A stretch of DNA of 64,000 nucleotides from Saururus chinensis (Eukaryota > Streptophyta > Magnoliopsida > Piperales > Saururaceae), in contig CP141145.1 of assembly GCA_035235625.1 (NCBI GenBank), forward strand, positions 4,836,001 through 4,900,000, read 5' to 3'. A program made the translations under genes and the position numbers. Positions within the stretch are counted from its first letter, which is position 1; every line of letters starts with the position of its first letter. Of the stretch, positions 47,701 through 59,413 are shown one piece after another. The notes under the pieces are model-generated. The model did not search any database. It was not told where the DNA came from and saw nothing but the letters and a program-made list of their open reading frames with translations.

Positions 47701-50413
47701 TAAAATTCTCAACAACAAGAACAATATGCACATTATATAATAAAACACCACACATTGCTAGACATTAGTCGATTATTTACCTGTACTGATGTCCTACATC
47801 AGGGCCTTGGCCGAAAACTTGCCTACAATCATGGTTTGACCAAAAAACATCCATAAGCTGCCTAAATTGAATTATTCTCGGATTGTATTCAATCTGCAAA
47901 ACGAAAGCAAAATTAAATTCATAAATGTTCATATTTTACACTTGTATAAGTAATGTTGGCATGCAGACTATTGCATAGGAACCACTTAATGAAAATCGTA
48001 AATGTGTAAACAGACCACAGCACAACCTGGCTTATCCTCATATTCCATAAAGCATTGAAAACAAAAACAAGACTACATAAAAATGTATCTTAAAATCAGA
48101 AGCCAACATAAGGCCCTTCCTTCAGAGTATAAGTCTTTACCATTGTGGCGGAGACCCATGAGATTGTTAGTCAAATGAAATCTGCCTCATATTTAAGCAT
48201 GCAAGTTCTTCCCTGCAACCCATATACACTTGCTTTCAGCGGAAGAATCACAGGGGCGTGGAGGTTGTCATGGCATTTCCCTAAGTCAATGTATTCTCAA
48301 CATTTAAGGAGTAGTGCACATAAAAAATTCTAATCTAATAGGTAGATACGCCCTCCCTCCTCCCCCTCCATTGAATAGCAGCCAATCTGGATCCCACTCT
48401 TTCTTCATTGTATATGATTTGAATAGGGAAATAGATACCCTCTGCTCAATTTGTTTTGGACACATTTATTTGCTTTATTTACTATTGTCGTATGTGTAAA
48501 TGACATTCTGGAATCATGCAATTCCTGCTAGTCAATTGGTTTTAGATTATTCCTAGTAAGAACATTTCTCACAATATGGAAATCACTAAAAAGATAAAAA
48601 GTAAAAATAAAATGAAAACGAGAATTTTTTGGTCTCACAATATGGCATCATAGCATTGTCAAAAACTACTACTTTGGATATATGCAATCATCAATCAAGA
48701 AACACTTCAGCCTATCTAGATGAGCTATTTGTATTTTTCTATATGAGGATAGACCAATCTTATGCTGAACGAAATTATATTGGGTAAACAGATCTTAAAC
48801 CCCCTGGATTATGATGAAAATGCACACACACCCCTGTATTATTAAAACCTGCCCATAACCCCCTGGTGCAGTCTGTTTTTTTCTCAAAACCCTCTTTTAC
48901 ACCTCTCCTCTTGTTCCTTGTTATTTGATTGTGGGCCCCACCTTCCCAAGTCTTCATCCTTACACAAACTAGACCTCCCTTGTATTCTTTTTGGTATTGA
49001 CAGGCACCACCCTGCTCCACCTATGGTTACCATGAGCCACAACCTTGAGCATAATTAGTGCCGCCAAATCCCTAGGGCACCAGAGTGACATGAGCTGGGG
49101 GGATAGTTGGCATAAATGCCTTGTTCGCAAATTTGGCTTTAAGTGTAGTATAGTTATATGCATCATTATCAACCTTGCTCAGGCATCATTATTCACCATG
49201 CTCAGCCCCGGTGTTGAATCCTGAGAGGGGCAGGGAAGAGCATACTCCATAATCCTGCATCCATGAAGTTTAGCAACCCAAGATCACATTTATTAAGCTG
49301 AGCATAATAGAAGGGAAATTTGGTTCATGTGAGGAGGAAGAGACCTAGGAAGGTGGGCAAAGATGGGGGCCAGGTCAAAAACAAGAAAGGAAAAAGGAGG
49401 GAGGGAAAGAGAAATATGAGAAACAAGATATTGTACCAGGGGGTGGGGTTATGTGCAGGTTTTCATAATGCAGGGAGTGTATGTGTATTTTCATCATAAT
49501 ACTAGGGGTCTAAGTGCTATTTATCCAATTATAGTTTATGTGGACATAACTAGCATCTGATCACCCAGATGCTAGTTGTATCCAAGTAAATAAGTCGGAG
49601 CGTTGGCAAATTTATTCGACAGCCCTCATTTGTCACCCCTAAATTCACCCAGATACAACTAGCGTCTGGGTGATCAGGTGATCGGTGAGCTTATTCTGCA
49701 CAGGTTAGAGTCAGATTGCAGACATAAAAGGTTTGAAATACATAAGCGTGCAGATGAAGAGTCCTAAACCATGTGTGGGCACATAGAAAAAAACTAAATA
49801 CTTCCTGTGGCTCCTATCTATCTTTAAATCCATAGAGTTAAAAGCTTCCCGACTCGGCAGTGGTTCAGAACATGAAGCTGAATAGCCCCATCCACCAAGA
49901 TGGCAACATTAGAATGTAGCATCAAAAGATGATGCTTTGGACACGAGCCAATGTATGTTCAAGATGGATAAATTTTCTAAGCAGAGTATGCCCCCATTTC
50001 TATTCAGGGGGCCAACAGTAAAGCTTCACCACTGTCAGTTATGGCTCAAATTCATAAAAAATTCATCGTTTTTGATAAACAAAGGAAAAGGCAAACACTG
50101 AATTCAAAGAGTTCCCAATGGCTACCTGAACGGCTTCAGCATGATCGCCCAGATTCCTGAACTCGGGGTTCTCCTTGGACCCGCCAGCGTATCCAGCGGC
50201 TGTGCGGACAACGCCGGGAATGCAGCCGAAGACGGTCTCAGATCTCCAGAAGCTCCCCATGGCGAAGACGGCAGCCTTGAGGGGCGGGTGACCCACGTTG
50301 CCAGGGATCCGGTCGGGGAAGCGGATGGCGAGGGAGGTGTCGGCGAGAAGAACGCAGAGGGAAATCCCAAGAATCAGGAGGTCCTTCGCCCACCTCCGCC
50401 ACCGCTGCTCCAT
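44734..50413 (-). CDS. MSRA5: Peptide methionine sulfoxide reductase A5 (secretory type)
   Basis: Complete four-exon gene, 247 aa: 50413-50126, 47893-47781, 45452-45308, 44931-44734 (stop). All introns are GT-AG and in phase. The N-terminus, MEQRWRRWAKDLLILG followed by a hydrophobic run to ADTSLA, looks like a signal peptide or anchor. The MsrA fold follows: AVFAMGSFWRSETVFG, VVRTAAGYAGGSKENPEFRN, DHAEAVQIEYNPRIIQ, DVFWSNHDCRQVFGQGPDVG. A plant-A5 C-terminal extension ends SYAAELCPP ... KKGWPLLKDI. MsrA enzymes reduce the S-epimer of methionine sulfoxide using the Cys of GCFW. Here that position is Ser (GSFW), which I recall as usual for plant A5 members. Activity by the normal mechanism is therefore doubtful. 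Introns 1 and 2 carry MITEs. Length fits the family. Confidence 0.94.
46439..46530. mobile_element. Partial copy of the fold-back MITE in MSRA5 intron 2
   Basis: GAGTTTTATGCTCCCTGATC ... GCATAAGGAACGCCTGGGGA ... AAGATCGACAGCGCACAC matches one arm of 43162-43386. The second arm is missing. Confidence 0.65.
48780..49528. mobile_element. Inverted-repeat transposon (749 bp) in MSRA5 intron 1
   Basis: Terminal inverted repeats of about 85 bp: TTGGGTAAACAGATCTTAAA at the left and, inverted, TTGGATAAATAGCACTTAGA at the right, both followed by CCCCT and ATTATGATGAAAAT. The 5-bp flanks TTATA (48775-48779, 49529-49533) are identical. It encodes no transposase. The superfamily is uncertain. Confidence 0.7.
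49545..49690. repeat. Short inverted repeat downstream of the MITE in intron 1
   Basis: GATCACCCAGATGCTAGTTG on the left pairs with CAACTAGCGTCTGGGTGATC on the right, with a spacer of about 90 bp. Probably a tiny MITE. Confidence 0.6.
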
Positions 50414-51502
50414 CGTCCGCCTGTGATGGCGAGATCCTGTCTGAGAATCTCCGGCGAGAGAGCGGACATTAAAGAGCGGTCCGGGTGTGATCCGCTTAGG
50501 ACACGGATGTGGACATAAAATCCGTCTCCGGACACTGAACCGGTCTGATGACTGGAACCGGATTTAACAGGGGCAACAAATCGGCATGGGTCACAAAGTC
50601 TATGATCTTTTTGCCTAATATCCTTCAAATTTTACAACTTAGGGGTCCCTGAATTATTCTCTCAATTTTCCTAATAATTTTATTGCCCTTTTGTTGTTTC
50701 AACCTTTTTCTTAGTTGTTATTCTTTACCACCTATATTGCATAAATTTTGTGTTCCACCTCTAGGCTACTTAATTTTTTTTCACTATTTTAAATTATTTG
50801 GTTGGATATTTATCATATTTATTGTCGTGTCTTCTTAATATTAGTTTTACACATTACAAACTAGAGCAGGAATCATCCAAGTGCAAACCACATGATTACC
50901 TGAAATCATAGAATAACACAAATCGACACTACACAAGCCTTAATAAATTTTACAATAATGTCAAGTAAAAACTTACAAATATGGATTGTCCTCACTTTTT
51001 ATGCCCCATTAAATGCTACTAGTCAATGGCTCGAGAACCTGCACCACTAAGGATGTTAGAGCATATCTACATATACCTTATAGAATCACACTCTATAAAT
51101 AAAACATCAGTTGATCATGATTGGATTCTGCTTAATTATTATTCACTATGCAAAGTCTCACATTTATCCTTCCTCATTACTATCCTCTCTGCTCTTATAG
51201 ATAAACCTCCTCTTAAGTGTCAATATCACAATAGTTATCATATCCCAAGGTTTTCAAATTTATTTTCATTAATATCTCATAGAAAAAACAACAATAATTT
51301 CAATAAATAAAAACTTATGTCAAAAGTATCTTGGGGTGTGAGCTGCTACTTGTGTCAAATATACGAATACATATTAACTATGAAATTTGTAAATTTTTAC
51401 TATTTAATGTTTAATGTAAAGTTTTATTGTTCGCTTTGATTTTGTGTGATAGTTTGGTTTAATTACAAATTTTCTTGGGTTTATTTTGAAATTAGTTAAA
51501 TG
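50414..51502. other. Upstream region of MSRA5
   Basis: The 200 bases next to the MSRA5 start are GC-richer, as expected of a plant promoter or 5' UTR. The rest is AT-rich without recognised features. Confidence 0.4.
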
Positions 51503-52565
51503 TGAGAATCATCTTCCAGGTGGTATGCTACAACCCCTTCCTATCCCGGAGTGGAAGTAGGAGAACATAACAATGGACTTTGTTTCCAGATTTCTGAGAT
51601 TGCCAAATGGTAATGACGCGGTGTGGGTTATTATTGATAAACTCACCAAGTCTTCGCATTTCCTTATGATAAGGATGACTACTCCCTTGGACATGTTGGC
51701 TACCTTATGTGTGAAGGAGGTTGTGCGGTTGTATGGTGTCCTGGTGTCTATTATTTTCAACTGTCATCCTTTCTTTACCTCCAAATTTTGGCAGAGCTTC
51801 CAAAAGGTCTTGGGTACATCGTTGCATCTTAGCTCATCCTATCACCCTTAGACCAATGGGCAATCCGAGACGACCATCCAAACTCATGAGGATATACTTC
51901 GGGCATGTATACTTGAGTGGAAAGGCAGTTGGAAGCAGCACCTACCCTTAGTAGAGTTTGCTTACAACAATAGTTATCAAGCAAGCGTTAAGATGATACC
52001 TTTTGAGGCATTGTATGAGCGTCCATGCCGATCTCCCCTTTGTTGGAGTGAGGTCAGGGAATATCTTTTTACCAGTCCTGATCTCATGCAACAATCGGTG
52101 GAGAAGATTCGACTCATTCAGGAGAGGTTGCAAACTACACAAAGTCAGCAAAAGAGCTCTACTAACAAAAGGTGGTGAGACTTAGAGTTTGATATGGGTG
52201 ATCATGTGTTCTTAAAACTTAATCCTTCTTGTGGTGTTGTCCTTTTTGGTAAGAAGAGAAAACTATCTCCTCGATTTATTAGACTCTTTGAAGTCCTTGA
52301 GCGCATTGGCACTATGGCATATTGGGTGGCCCTACCTCTTCAGCTCACGAACATTCATAATGTGTTCCATGTTTCACTTCTTCAAAAGTATGAGCTGGAT
52401 CTATCCCATGTGTTGGACTTTAAACCCTTAGAGCTTAAGGAGGATCTTTCCCATGTGAAGGCGCTGGTGCGTATATTGGACATGAGGGAGAAGGCCCTTC
52501 AACACAAAGTAATTCCATTGGTGAAAGTCTTATGGCAGAATCACAATGTAGAAGAAGTCACGTAG
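51503..52565 (+). pseudogene. Tekay-type chromovirus integrase, C-terminal half
   Basis: Gypsy integrase relic. Frames give the catalytic-domain start (TMDFVSRFLRLPNGNDAVWV), the strand before the second acidic residue (SIIFNCHPFFTSKFW), LVEFAYNNSYQASVKMIPFE, and the C-terminal GPY/chromodomain-like part ending VKVLWQNHNVEEVT. The second catalytic Asp of the usual SDRDPRF is Asn here. Stops follow SSYHP and TNKRW. The chromodomain-like tail assigns it to the Tekay/Del chromoviruses, whose tails direct integration to heterochromatin. It is directly followed by a polypurine tract and LTR. Upstream pol is absent. Confidence 0.85.
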
Positions 52566-52650
52566 GAGCGAGAAAGACAAAGTAAAGGAGAAATATCTTC
52601 ATCTTTTCACCGCCAACAGATAAAGAATTTTAGGGGGGAAATTCCTATAA

Positions 52651-52661
52651 GGTGGGTAGGA
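52651..52661 (+). promoter_or_regulatory. Polypurine tract of the Tekay element
   Basis: GGTGGGTAGGA immediately before the LTR start TGTAAGATC, downstream of the integrase end. This is the normal priming site for plus-strand DNA synthesis. Confidence 0.7.
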
Positions 52662-54585
52662 TGTAAGATCTCTAACTTTAACTTGGTTTAATTTTGATTT
52701 AATTGTGTGTTATAGTGTGTTTTGCTTATATTTGAAGGTTTCATATGATTTTGGGTTAAGGGTTAGTAATTATGGTTTTAACAAGGTTTAATAGTCTTTT
52801 TATAAGTTTTAATATCAAACTTGATTTATCTTATTTTTAGAGATTTTATGAGATGTTATGGAAATGTTTTATAAATTAAGGGTGTGGACCCCACCGTGAG
52901 CCCCACGAGCATGAATAGACGGAGTGTGACCACATGCCCCTAAACCTCAATTAATTTATTTGAATGAGTTTTAGAATTTTTAAACTCATTTTTATCCCTA
53001 AAATAACCCTAATTAGCCACTTAGAGTGTTTCAATTCAATTTCACAACCCAATAGTTTGTATACATGGCCGAATAACTTACTATATAAGGGAAACCCTAT
53101 CCCATTTCCCAATTGGGAAAGAGATGTTCTAGGAGACAAGGTAGTGACCTAAACCCACTGCCCAAAGAGGAAAATTTGATTTAGGGTTTCTTGAGGAGTA
53201 AAGCTTCATTTTCAATTTAAGGTCTTCTTAAAGGTAACAAGTTTTCATCTCATGTTGTTTTATGTATTGGATTGCATGTTTGAATGGTTTAAGTGGGTTT
53301 TTTATTATCTATGTACTTTGGATGATTAAAAATATGTTATTTATGTTGATATCATAAAGTTTTAAGGTGATTTTAGAATTTTTCTAGAATTTTTGGGTAT
53401 TTCGGTTTGATTTTCGAGAGGATGAAAATGAACCAAAAATTGGGCATAAAGTGAACTGTTAAGGGCATTCAAATGGCCCAACAGACGTTCAAATGGCCTA
53501 TTGTTCAAACAGACAGTTTGACCGATCGAAAGGCCCAACAGGGTGTTTAAACAGCCCAACAAGGCGTTTGAATGACCACACGACAACTTTTGCCATTTTT
53601 GTATATTTTGGCCATTTCTTGCTCTCTATCCATGAACCTAATTCCTTATGATTAAAATGAGTTATTATTGCCTATAAATGTTGTTGTGACTATATGAAGA
53701 CCATCTTAGAATTTATGAGTTATGCTATATTTGTTTAATTTTAGCATGATATTCTACTTGTCTCAAATTCATGTTGATGACTTCCTCATGGTTACTTGAT
53801 GATTTTAGTAGGTTTAACCACGATGATGTATATGCATGATTGCACATGATATAATAATTTTAGGTGAATCATGTTCCCATGTTCTAGCTTAAGTATGGTG
53901 ATGTTTGTACTTGTCGAAGTCTAGCATGAAGTGATACATGTCTTGAACTCTAATTTTCGATGTTTTGATCATATTTACTCTATAAGTCCAGTAGGGTAGG
54001 ACTATGAGAAAATTATGGATGCTTGCTTATACAACCTTGATTGTAGCTTGTTTATGTTTCATATGTCTAGCTTTGGTTTGAGCACTACCACTTATGTTCA
54101 CACTTGTGTAGATAATTGTGATGTTATTTGACACCAATGGACCATGTTTCATGCACATGTGGACTAATTTGACGATGTCTCTTATATTTGGACTCATGTA
54201 GCATTGCTCACGTATGTATAATGCTGCATGCATCATTAAAATAATTTATAAATGAGATTAATCATGATTATCCGTAATTGATTGATTGGATGAGATTGGA
54301 TGACATTGGATGTCTGATTGAATTGTTCAAAGGCTTATTGAATAGGTTTGGGGTCTAAAAGGACATGATTTCGTTTTGAGTTCCTCATAGGATATGGTAC
54401 CTCTCTTGGTTGAGATGTGCTGAATACTATGTAAGTTAATTGTTATGCTATTTAGACCCTAAAAATCCAGCATAATATGTCCGTGTGCATAGGCTCACCA
54501 AGAACTACTTAGGCTTTAACCAGGGTGGATAGACTTGCTTAGGCTTCGGCCAGGGTGAGCAGGTTTGCTTAGGCTACTACCAGGG
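52662..54585 (+). mobile_element. Tekay-type 3' LTR
   Basis: Starts TGTAAGATCTCTAACTTTAA after the polypurine tract. It contains GTGTGGACCCCACCGTGAGC, a run of motifs related to GTTCAAACGCC (53466-53575) and, near its end, three 30-bp units CTTAGGCTTCGGCCAGGGTG-like (54517-54585). The precise end is not certain, because another LTR-like start follows directly. Confidence 0.65.
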
Positions 54586-54622
54586 TGTAAGGACTCTCAT
54601 TTTTTGAACTAGTTTTATTTTA

Positions 54623-56829
54623 GGGAAAATTATTAAAATAATAATTAAAAAAATATATTTACCAAAATATACCACTTTGGGAAATATTTCCCAAAGTGGT
54701 GTTCCTTTTTGCCACACAGGTGCCAGTGTGGCTTTTTTTTAAGTTGATTTCGTCCAGCCCACTCCCATTCCATTTTTCTGGTGCGATCCATTGCTTTTAT
54801 TTTTTTTATTTACCTCTTCCTCAATCGTTGCAATGGATCTTTTGTATGTTACATTGAAGAAATTTATCTTTTGTATGCTACATTGAAAAAATTTGAAGTT
54901 TTGATTGTTTTGATTGTCCCGTCATTGAGCCCTAGTTTTAGAAGTATTATTCTCAGTCGTTTTGTGTGTTTTTTTGTTTAAGATTACTGATTTGAGATGG
55001 ATTTTTAATTAATGAGTTTTTGTTTTTTAAGATGACAAGACTCTCAAATTTTGGAAAATGAGGAGGATTTGAGTTTTTGAACATGCTTTTTTTTACAGCT
55101 TATATGGTTTGTGACATTGCATGCGTTATTGCATCAATTGTGTAATTTTATTGATTAGGAAATTTACTCATTAATATAAAGTATTTATGATATGCTTATA
55201 TACTTGGTAAATCTATTAGTTTCTATGTGTATATATTTTGAAAATATATTAGTTAGGGTAGATATTAGTATTAGTTTGCTTAATCTAATATTAATTTAAT
55301 TTATTATGTATGAATTAATTGAATAGAAATAGCAGAAGAAATAGTTAGTTTTTTAATTAACTACGACAGATGCATAGATTAATGAAGAACCCGTCTACAT
55401 TTGATGAATTTGAGATACACGTAGCAAGTAAGGTTGGGTTGGATCGAAGAAGATGGAAAATTACTATCAAATGTAATATTCTGTCCTATGGATCGAGAAT
55501 GATACTAATGAGCATAAATGATGATTCATCAATGGCTTTTATGTTTCACCACTCATGTGACAAAATTTCTTTTGAGTTATTTCTCGAAAAAGAAGCCCGA
55601 GTGACTAGTGAAAGGCGAAGTAGTTCACATAGGAGCTCTCACAGAAGCTCACATAGGAGCTCGGATAGAAATGTGAACAATGAAAGTCATATGCAAATGC
55701 CAGTGGGCGACGAAGAAGAAGGAAATTTATGTATGACAGTAGCTTCAAATGAATGTCATAGGTCGTCTGCCCCTATTTACGATGGAAGTGGACCTAATTG
55801 GAGGTAAGGTTGATTTAGTTGTGAATATGTTTTCAATCTTATTATCCTTTAATGAAAATGCATTTAGCTAAATTTTGAGATTTTGTGTGTAATATGGAAG
55901 GTCCACAACGCATGCACACGAGCCATTTAGCGTCCAAATGTCTCAAGGCGGTGCATGGTATGAAACTCAAAGTTCGATGGGCCTTCATTACCCCTACACG
56001 TATGTTGGTCATACCGATGCTGGACCATCTAATCAGAGGTGAAATATATATTTATAATTGAATTCAACTTTTTTAGGCTTACGAAATGTAATACATATGC
56101 GATGTTTATATATAGGGGGATGAGGAGCTCGTACACCACCGTCGAGGACGAGGACGAGGACGTAGGAGATTATGACATTACTTGTGATGTATTATATTTG
56201 TTACTCGTCTATGATGTACTTTACTTATATTTGTTATGGTGATATTCGTGATAGTGATATTTGTTATGGTGATATTTGTTATGGGTGGAATGAATGAAGT
56301 CGTGCATGTATTGTGTATGTTTTGAATGAATGAACAGGGATAAGTGATAAAATTAGTTTTAAATGGTAATTTAAAAAAAATTTAATTTGATTTCATCGTT
56401 TAGAACTACGAAATCAGTGTTGTTCCAAGACCGAAGGCCGAAATTAGCCAAGTGTGGCAGTTTCGTCGTTCAGAACGACGAAATCAGCTTAAGTTGATTT
56501 TGTCGTTTTGAACGACGAAACTGGGTCAACTAATAAAAGGTTTCGTCGTTCAGAATGATGAAATCAGGTTAAGTTGATTTTGTCATTCTAAACGATGAAA
56601 TCGGGTCAACTAATAAAAGGTTTCATCGTTTAGAATGACGAAATCGTCTTCAAACCAATTTCGTCCTTCTAAACGACGAAATCAACTTAAAAAATAAAAA
56701 AAAGCCACGCTAGCGCTAGCTGCTTGGCTGGTGCCTGCATGGCAAAAAGGAACACTACTTTGGAAAATATTTCCCAAAGTGGCATATTTTGGTAAATATT
56801 TTTTTAATTATTATTTTAATAATTTTCCC
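54623..56829 (+). mobile_element. Internally deleted MULE, copy 4
   Basis: A 2207-bp element with termini GGGAAAATTATTAAAATAAT and a perfect 9-bp duplication TTTATTTTA (54614-54622, 56830-56838). Inverted relative to copy 2, it keeps the transposase 5' region and the last few codons of the PMD gene. These are fused near 56118, where GGGGGAT from the transposase intron/exon edge runs into ATGAGGAGCTC from the PMD 3' end, sharing AT. The GC-rich leader of copy 2 is also gone. Five or more palindromes lie at 56395-56690. It must rely on a partner's transposase. Confidence 0.93.
55370..56113 (+). pseudogene. Transposase N-terminal remnant of MULE copy 4
   Basis: An open frame 55370-55807 (MHRLMKNPSTFDEFEIHVAS, VGLDRRRWKITIKCN, then a Ser/Arg/His linker) is over 90% identical to the equivalent exon in copy 2 and ends at the same GTAAGG donor. 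The second exon (about 55900-56039) is also kept. The DDE core, SWIM finger and zinc knuckle are deleted. Confidence 0.85.
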
Positions 56830-57963
56830 TTTATTTTAAGGTTATTTATCGGTTAATGTGTGGTTTACGCATTTTCTGATCTAAATTATGAGGTTTTCAA
56901 AAATAAATAGGGTTTTAAGCAAAACTAACTCTATATTTATTAGTTTTAAGTAATTTTTAGTCAATTATAAATTTTTAGAATTTTTTTGATTTTTCACTAA
57001 TTTTCCGAAAATTAGGGTTTGGCGGGACCCCCTTGTGGGCCCCATCGACAAAATTTAGATTTTTAGACCAAAATGCCTCAGACATTAACTTAAGCTCATA
57101 CAAAAAAATTTTAGAATTTTCTCAGATTTAATTAGTTCTCAATTTGTAAAGTACTCATTTTTTGTCCAAAATTCTACTTACACCCTATTAGTTCATTTAG
57201 TGCACCCAAACCCTAGTATAAAAGGGAAGAGCTGAGCTATTTCTATTTTGGGAATAGGCTGACAGGAGGTGATTAGGGCCTAGTTCCACAATTAGGCCCA
57301 GATTAGAGGAGATTAAGGTATGTTATTCTTTAATTAAGCTTAAACCCTAGATTTTCTCCTAATCCTTTCTTAATCCAATATTTCCCCTTTGATTTGATTC
57401 GATTTTAAGCATCAAAGTCAATAATTTACTCCCTTACTTCAAACCCTACTTATCAAAATTCATTTTTTATGCTTAACAAACCCTAGATCTAAGATTTCTT
57501 CAAGGTTTTCAATGTTAAATCGATTTTTAATGGAGTTTAACTTAGACACTATGTTTTTGGAAGGTTTCCAAGAACGGTGAAGGTCAAATTTGAATCTAAA
57601 CAAGTGACAAGGTAATGGGTCTTCAAATCTCAATTTTCTTATGGTAAAATCTCGATTTTTATGGTTTATTTGGAATGAATTTGCTTGATTTAGTGCTTTA
57701 ATGGTGGGATTAGTAAATGTTAATTTCTTAATCCGATTTCTCAGGGCTTTGTTTTAGAATGGTATAGATTAGTGTTCTGAAAGGTTTCATGAGTTTTTGA
57801 TAATGTTTGGTACCATGGATGAAGATTTGAAGGTGTTTTCATGGTGTTTCGGTTTTGAAATTTGAAATGAAGAAGAAGGTTAAAACTGCTGTGTTGGCGT
57901 TAGAACAGCCTGCCAGGGTGTTAGAACAGAAACACTACATTTTTGACTGATTTACAGTATAGT

Positions 57964-59399
57964 TGATTGATCGTTTATAATTAAACCCTTTTCAAGTGTA
58001 CAAGGTAATTGTACTAGGATAAGTATTTAAGGGTTGTCAAACCTCAAGGACGGATAGATTATTACTAAATCTAAAGAGGAATTTGCTGATTGAAAACTAA
58101 AACAAACTTAAACTTAAATTAAGCAAAAGAAAGAAATCAACTAGTTTAAATGCAAGAGATTAATATGATAGAATTTACTTAGGAAATCGAATCTACTATA
58201 GAACTATAACAATTCTTTAACTTTTAATCTAAATCTAGTGTGAATATGAACAAGTATTCTCAGTTACAAGTTAGAAATACTTCAGAAAAAATCATTAATT
58301 AAATTCCATGGAATGAACTATCTTCGACAATAGCACGAATCGTCTACACTAAACTAGCTATAGGCATGACCCGTCTAATCTTAGTATAACTCATCTAAGT
58401 CATTAATTATCTGAACATTAAAACTATTGTATGAACATCTCATCTAAATCACAGAAATTAGAATCGATGAAAATATCAAAACTACATCAATCTATCATCT
58501 ACAAGACAATAAATCAACATAGACTTGAATAAACATTAAAAGCTCTTCCATTAAAAAGGAAATCCATATCATACAATTGTCATCATTCACAACTGAGATC
58601 TAAATTAAAAAGAAAAGAAACTGAAACTTATCTATAGCTTCATCAAATCTTAAGTAAAAGAAAAGTCTAGCCTTCCATTGTAGAAGAAAGCACTTGAATC
58701 TCCATTAAAAGCTTTGAGTTCTTTTCCATCTTCTTCTTCCTTTTTCTCTTCATAAAATCTACTAGAATCCTCTGGTTTTAAGCTAAATATGTCTTTTTAT
58801 AGGCATAAGATCCGTAGGAAGAAGTCCAATATGAAAAGAATTGGAGATTGGCTAAAACTAGGAAACTGCACGTTATGTCGTTCAAACGCCCTGCATGCCC
58901 GTTCGAACGCTTGAAGTGAGTTTTGCTTCAAAATCACGTTATCCCCATCAAACGGTAAGTGACCCCATTCGAACGAATACCGTGTTTCTGCAATCTAGAC
59001 AGTTTTTCTGGACAGTCCATATTCTGTTTATTAAGCTTTTCTTCATGTCCATATTAATTTCCAACTTATTTATAACTCCGAAAAGTTGTCTAAATCACTT
59101 TAAAGCATGTCAAGACTATTTTGAATTATTCCAAACATCGTCCAAATACCTCGATAAGTGCACTTTACCTATAAAACATAAAATATCATACTTTAGATAT
59201 GTAGAAAGTAACTAAAATTCCAACTTGATTTAAATACATGTCTAAACTACTAATAACTATAAAATTATTAATAATTAAACTAAAATACTAATAACTATCT
59301 TAATCTAAATAAACCATAATTAACTCTAAATTAACCTAATCTATACTAGCAAATAAGGTAAAAAAACATATAAAATAGATATATATTTCATGCTTATCA
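57964..59399 (-). repeat. 3' LTR of the Athila/Tat element
   Basis: About 1436 bp. On the minus strand it starts TGATAAGCATGAAATATATA and ends near GATCAATCA (57964). It includes GTCGTTCAAACGCCC and CCGTTCGAACGC words at 58878-58911 and ATTCGAACGAAT at 58966-58977. The inner end is fixed by the polypurine tract; the outer end is inferred. Confidence 0.7.
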
Positions 59400-59413
59400 A
59401 ATACCCCCAAACC
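59400..59413 (-). promoter_or_regulatory. Polypurine tract of the Athila/Tat element
   Basis: Minus strand GGTTTGGGGGTATT directly before TGATAAGCA, preceded by the TGCTCGAAGATTAGC block usual in this group. Confidence 0.8.

Larger units (their letters stand above)
54586..57963 (+). mobile_element. Related LTR-like segment split by MULE copy 4
   Basis: TGTAAGGACTCTCATTTTTT at 54586. After removing the MULE it continues GGTTATTTATCGG..TTAATGTGTGGTTTA, parallel to the LTR at 16535 (TTAATGTGTGGTTTAATGC). The block GGCGGGACCCCCTTGTGGGC occupies the place of the GGGCCCGACC block there. The end is set where the Athila-type LTR begins. No coding sequence. Confidence 0.5.

Noticed and set aside
51948-52185. 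Additional frames in the Tekay integrase relic
   Set aside because: Antisense or shifted shadows of the integrase pseudogene.
58878-58977. B-box-like GTTCGAA words as tRNA genes
   Set aside because: No matching A-box, cloverleaf or acceptor stem around them.
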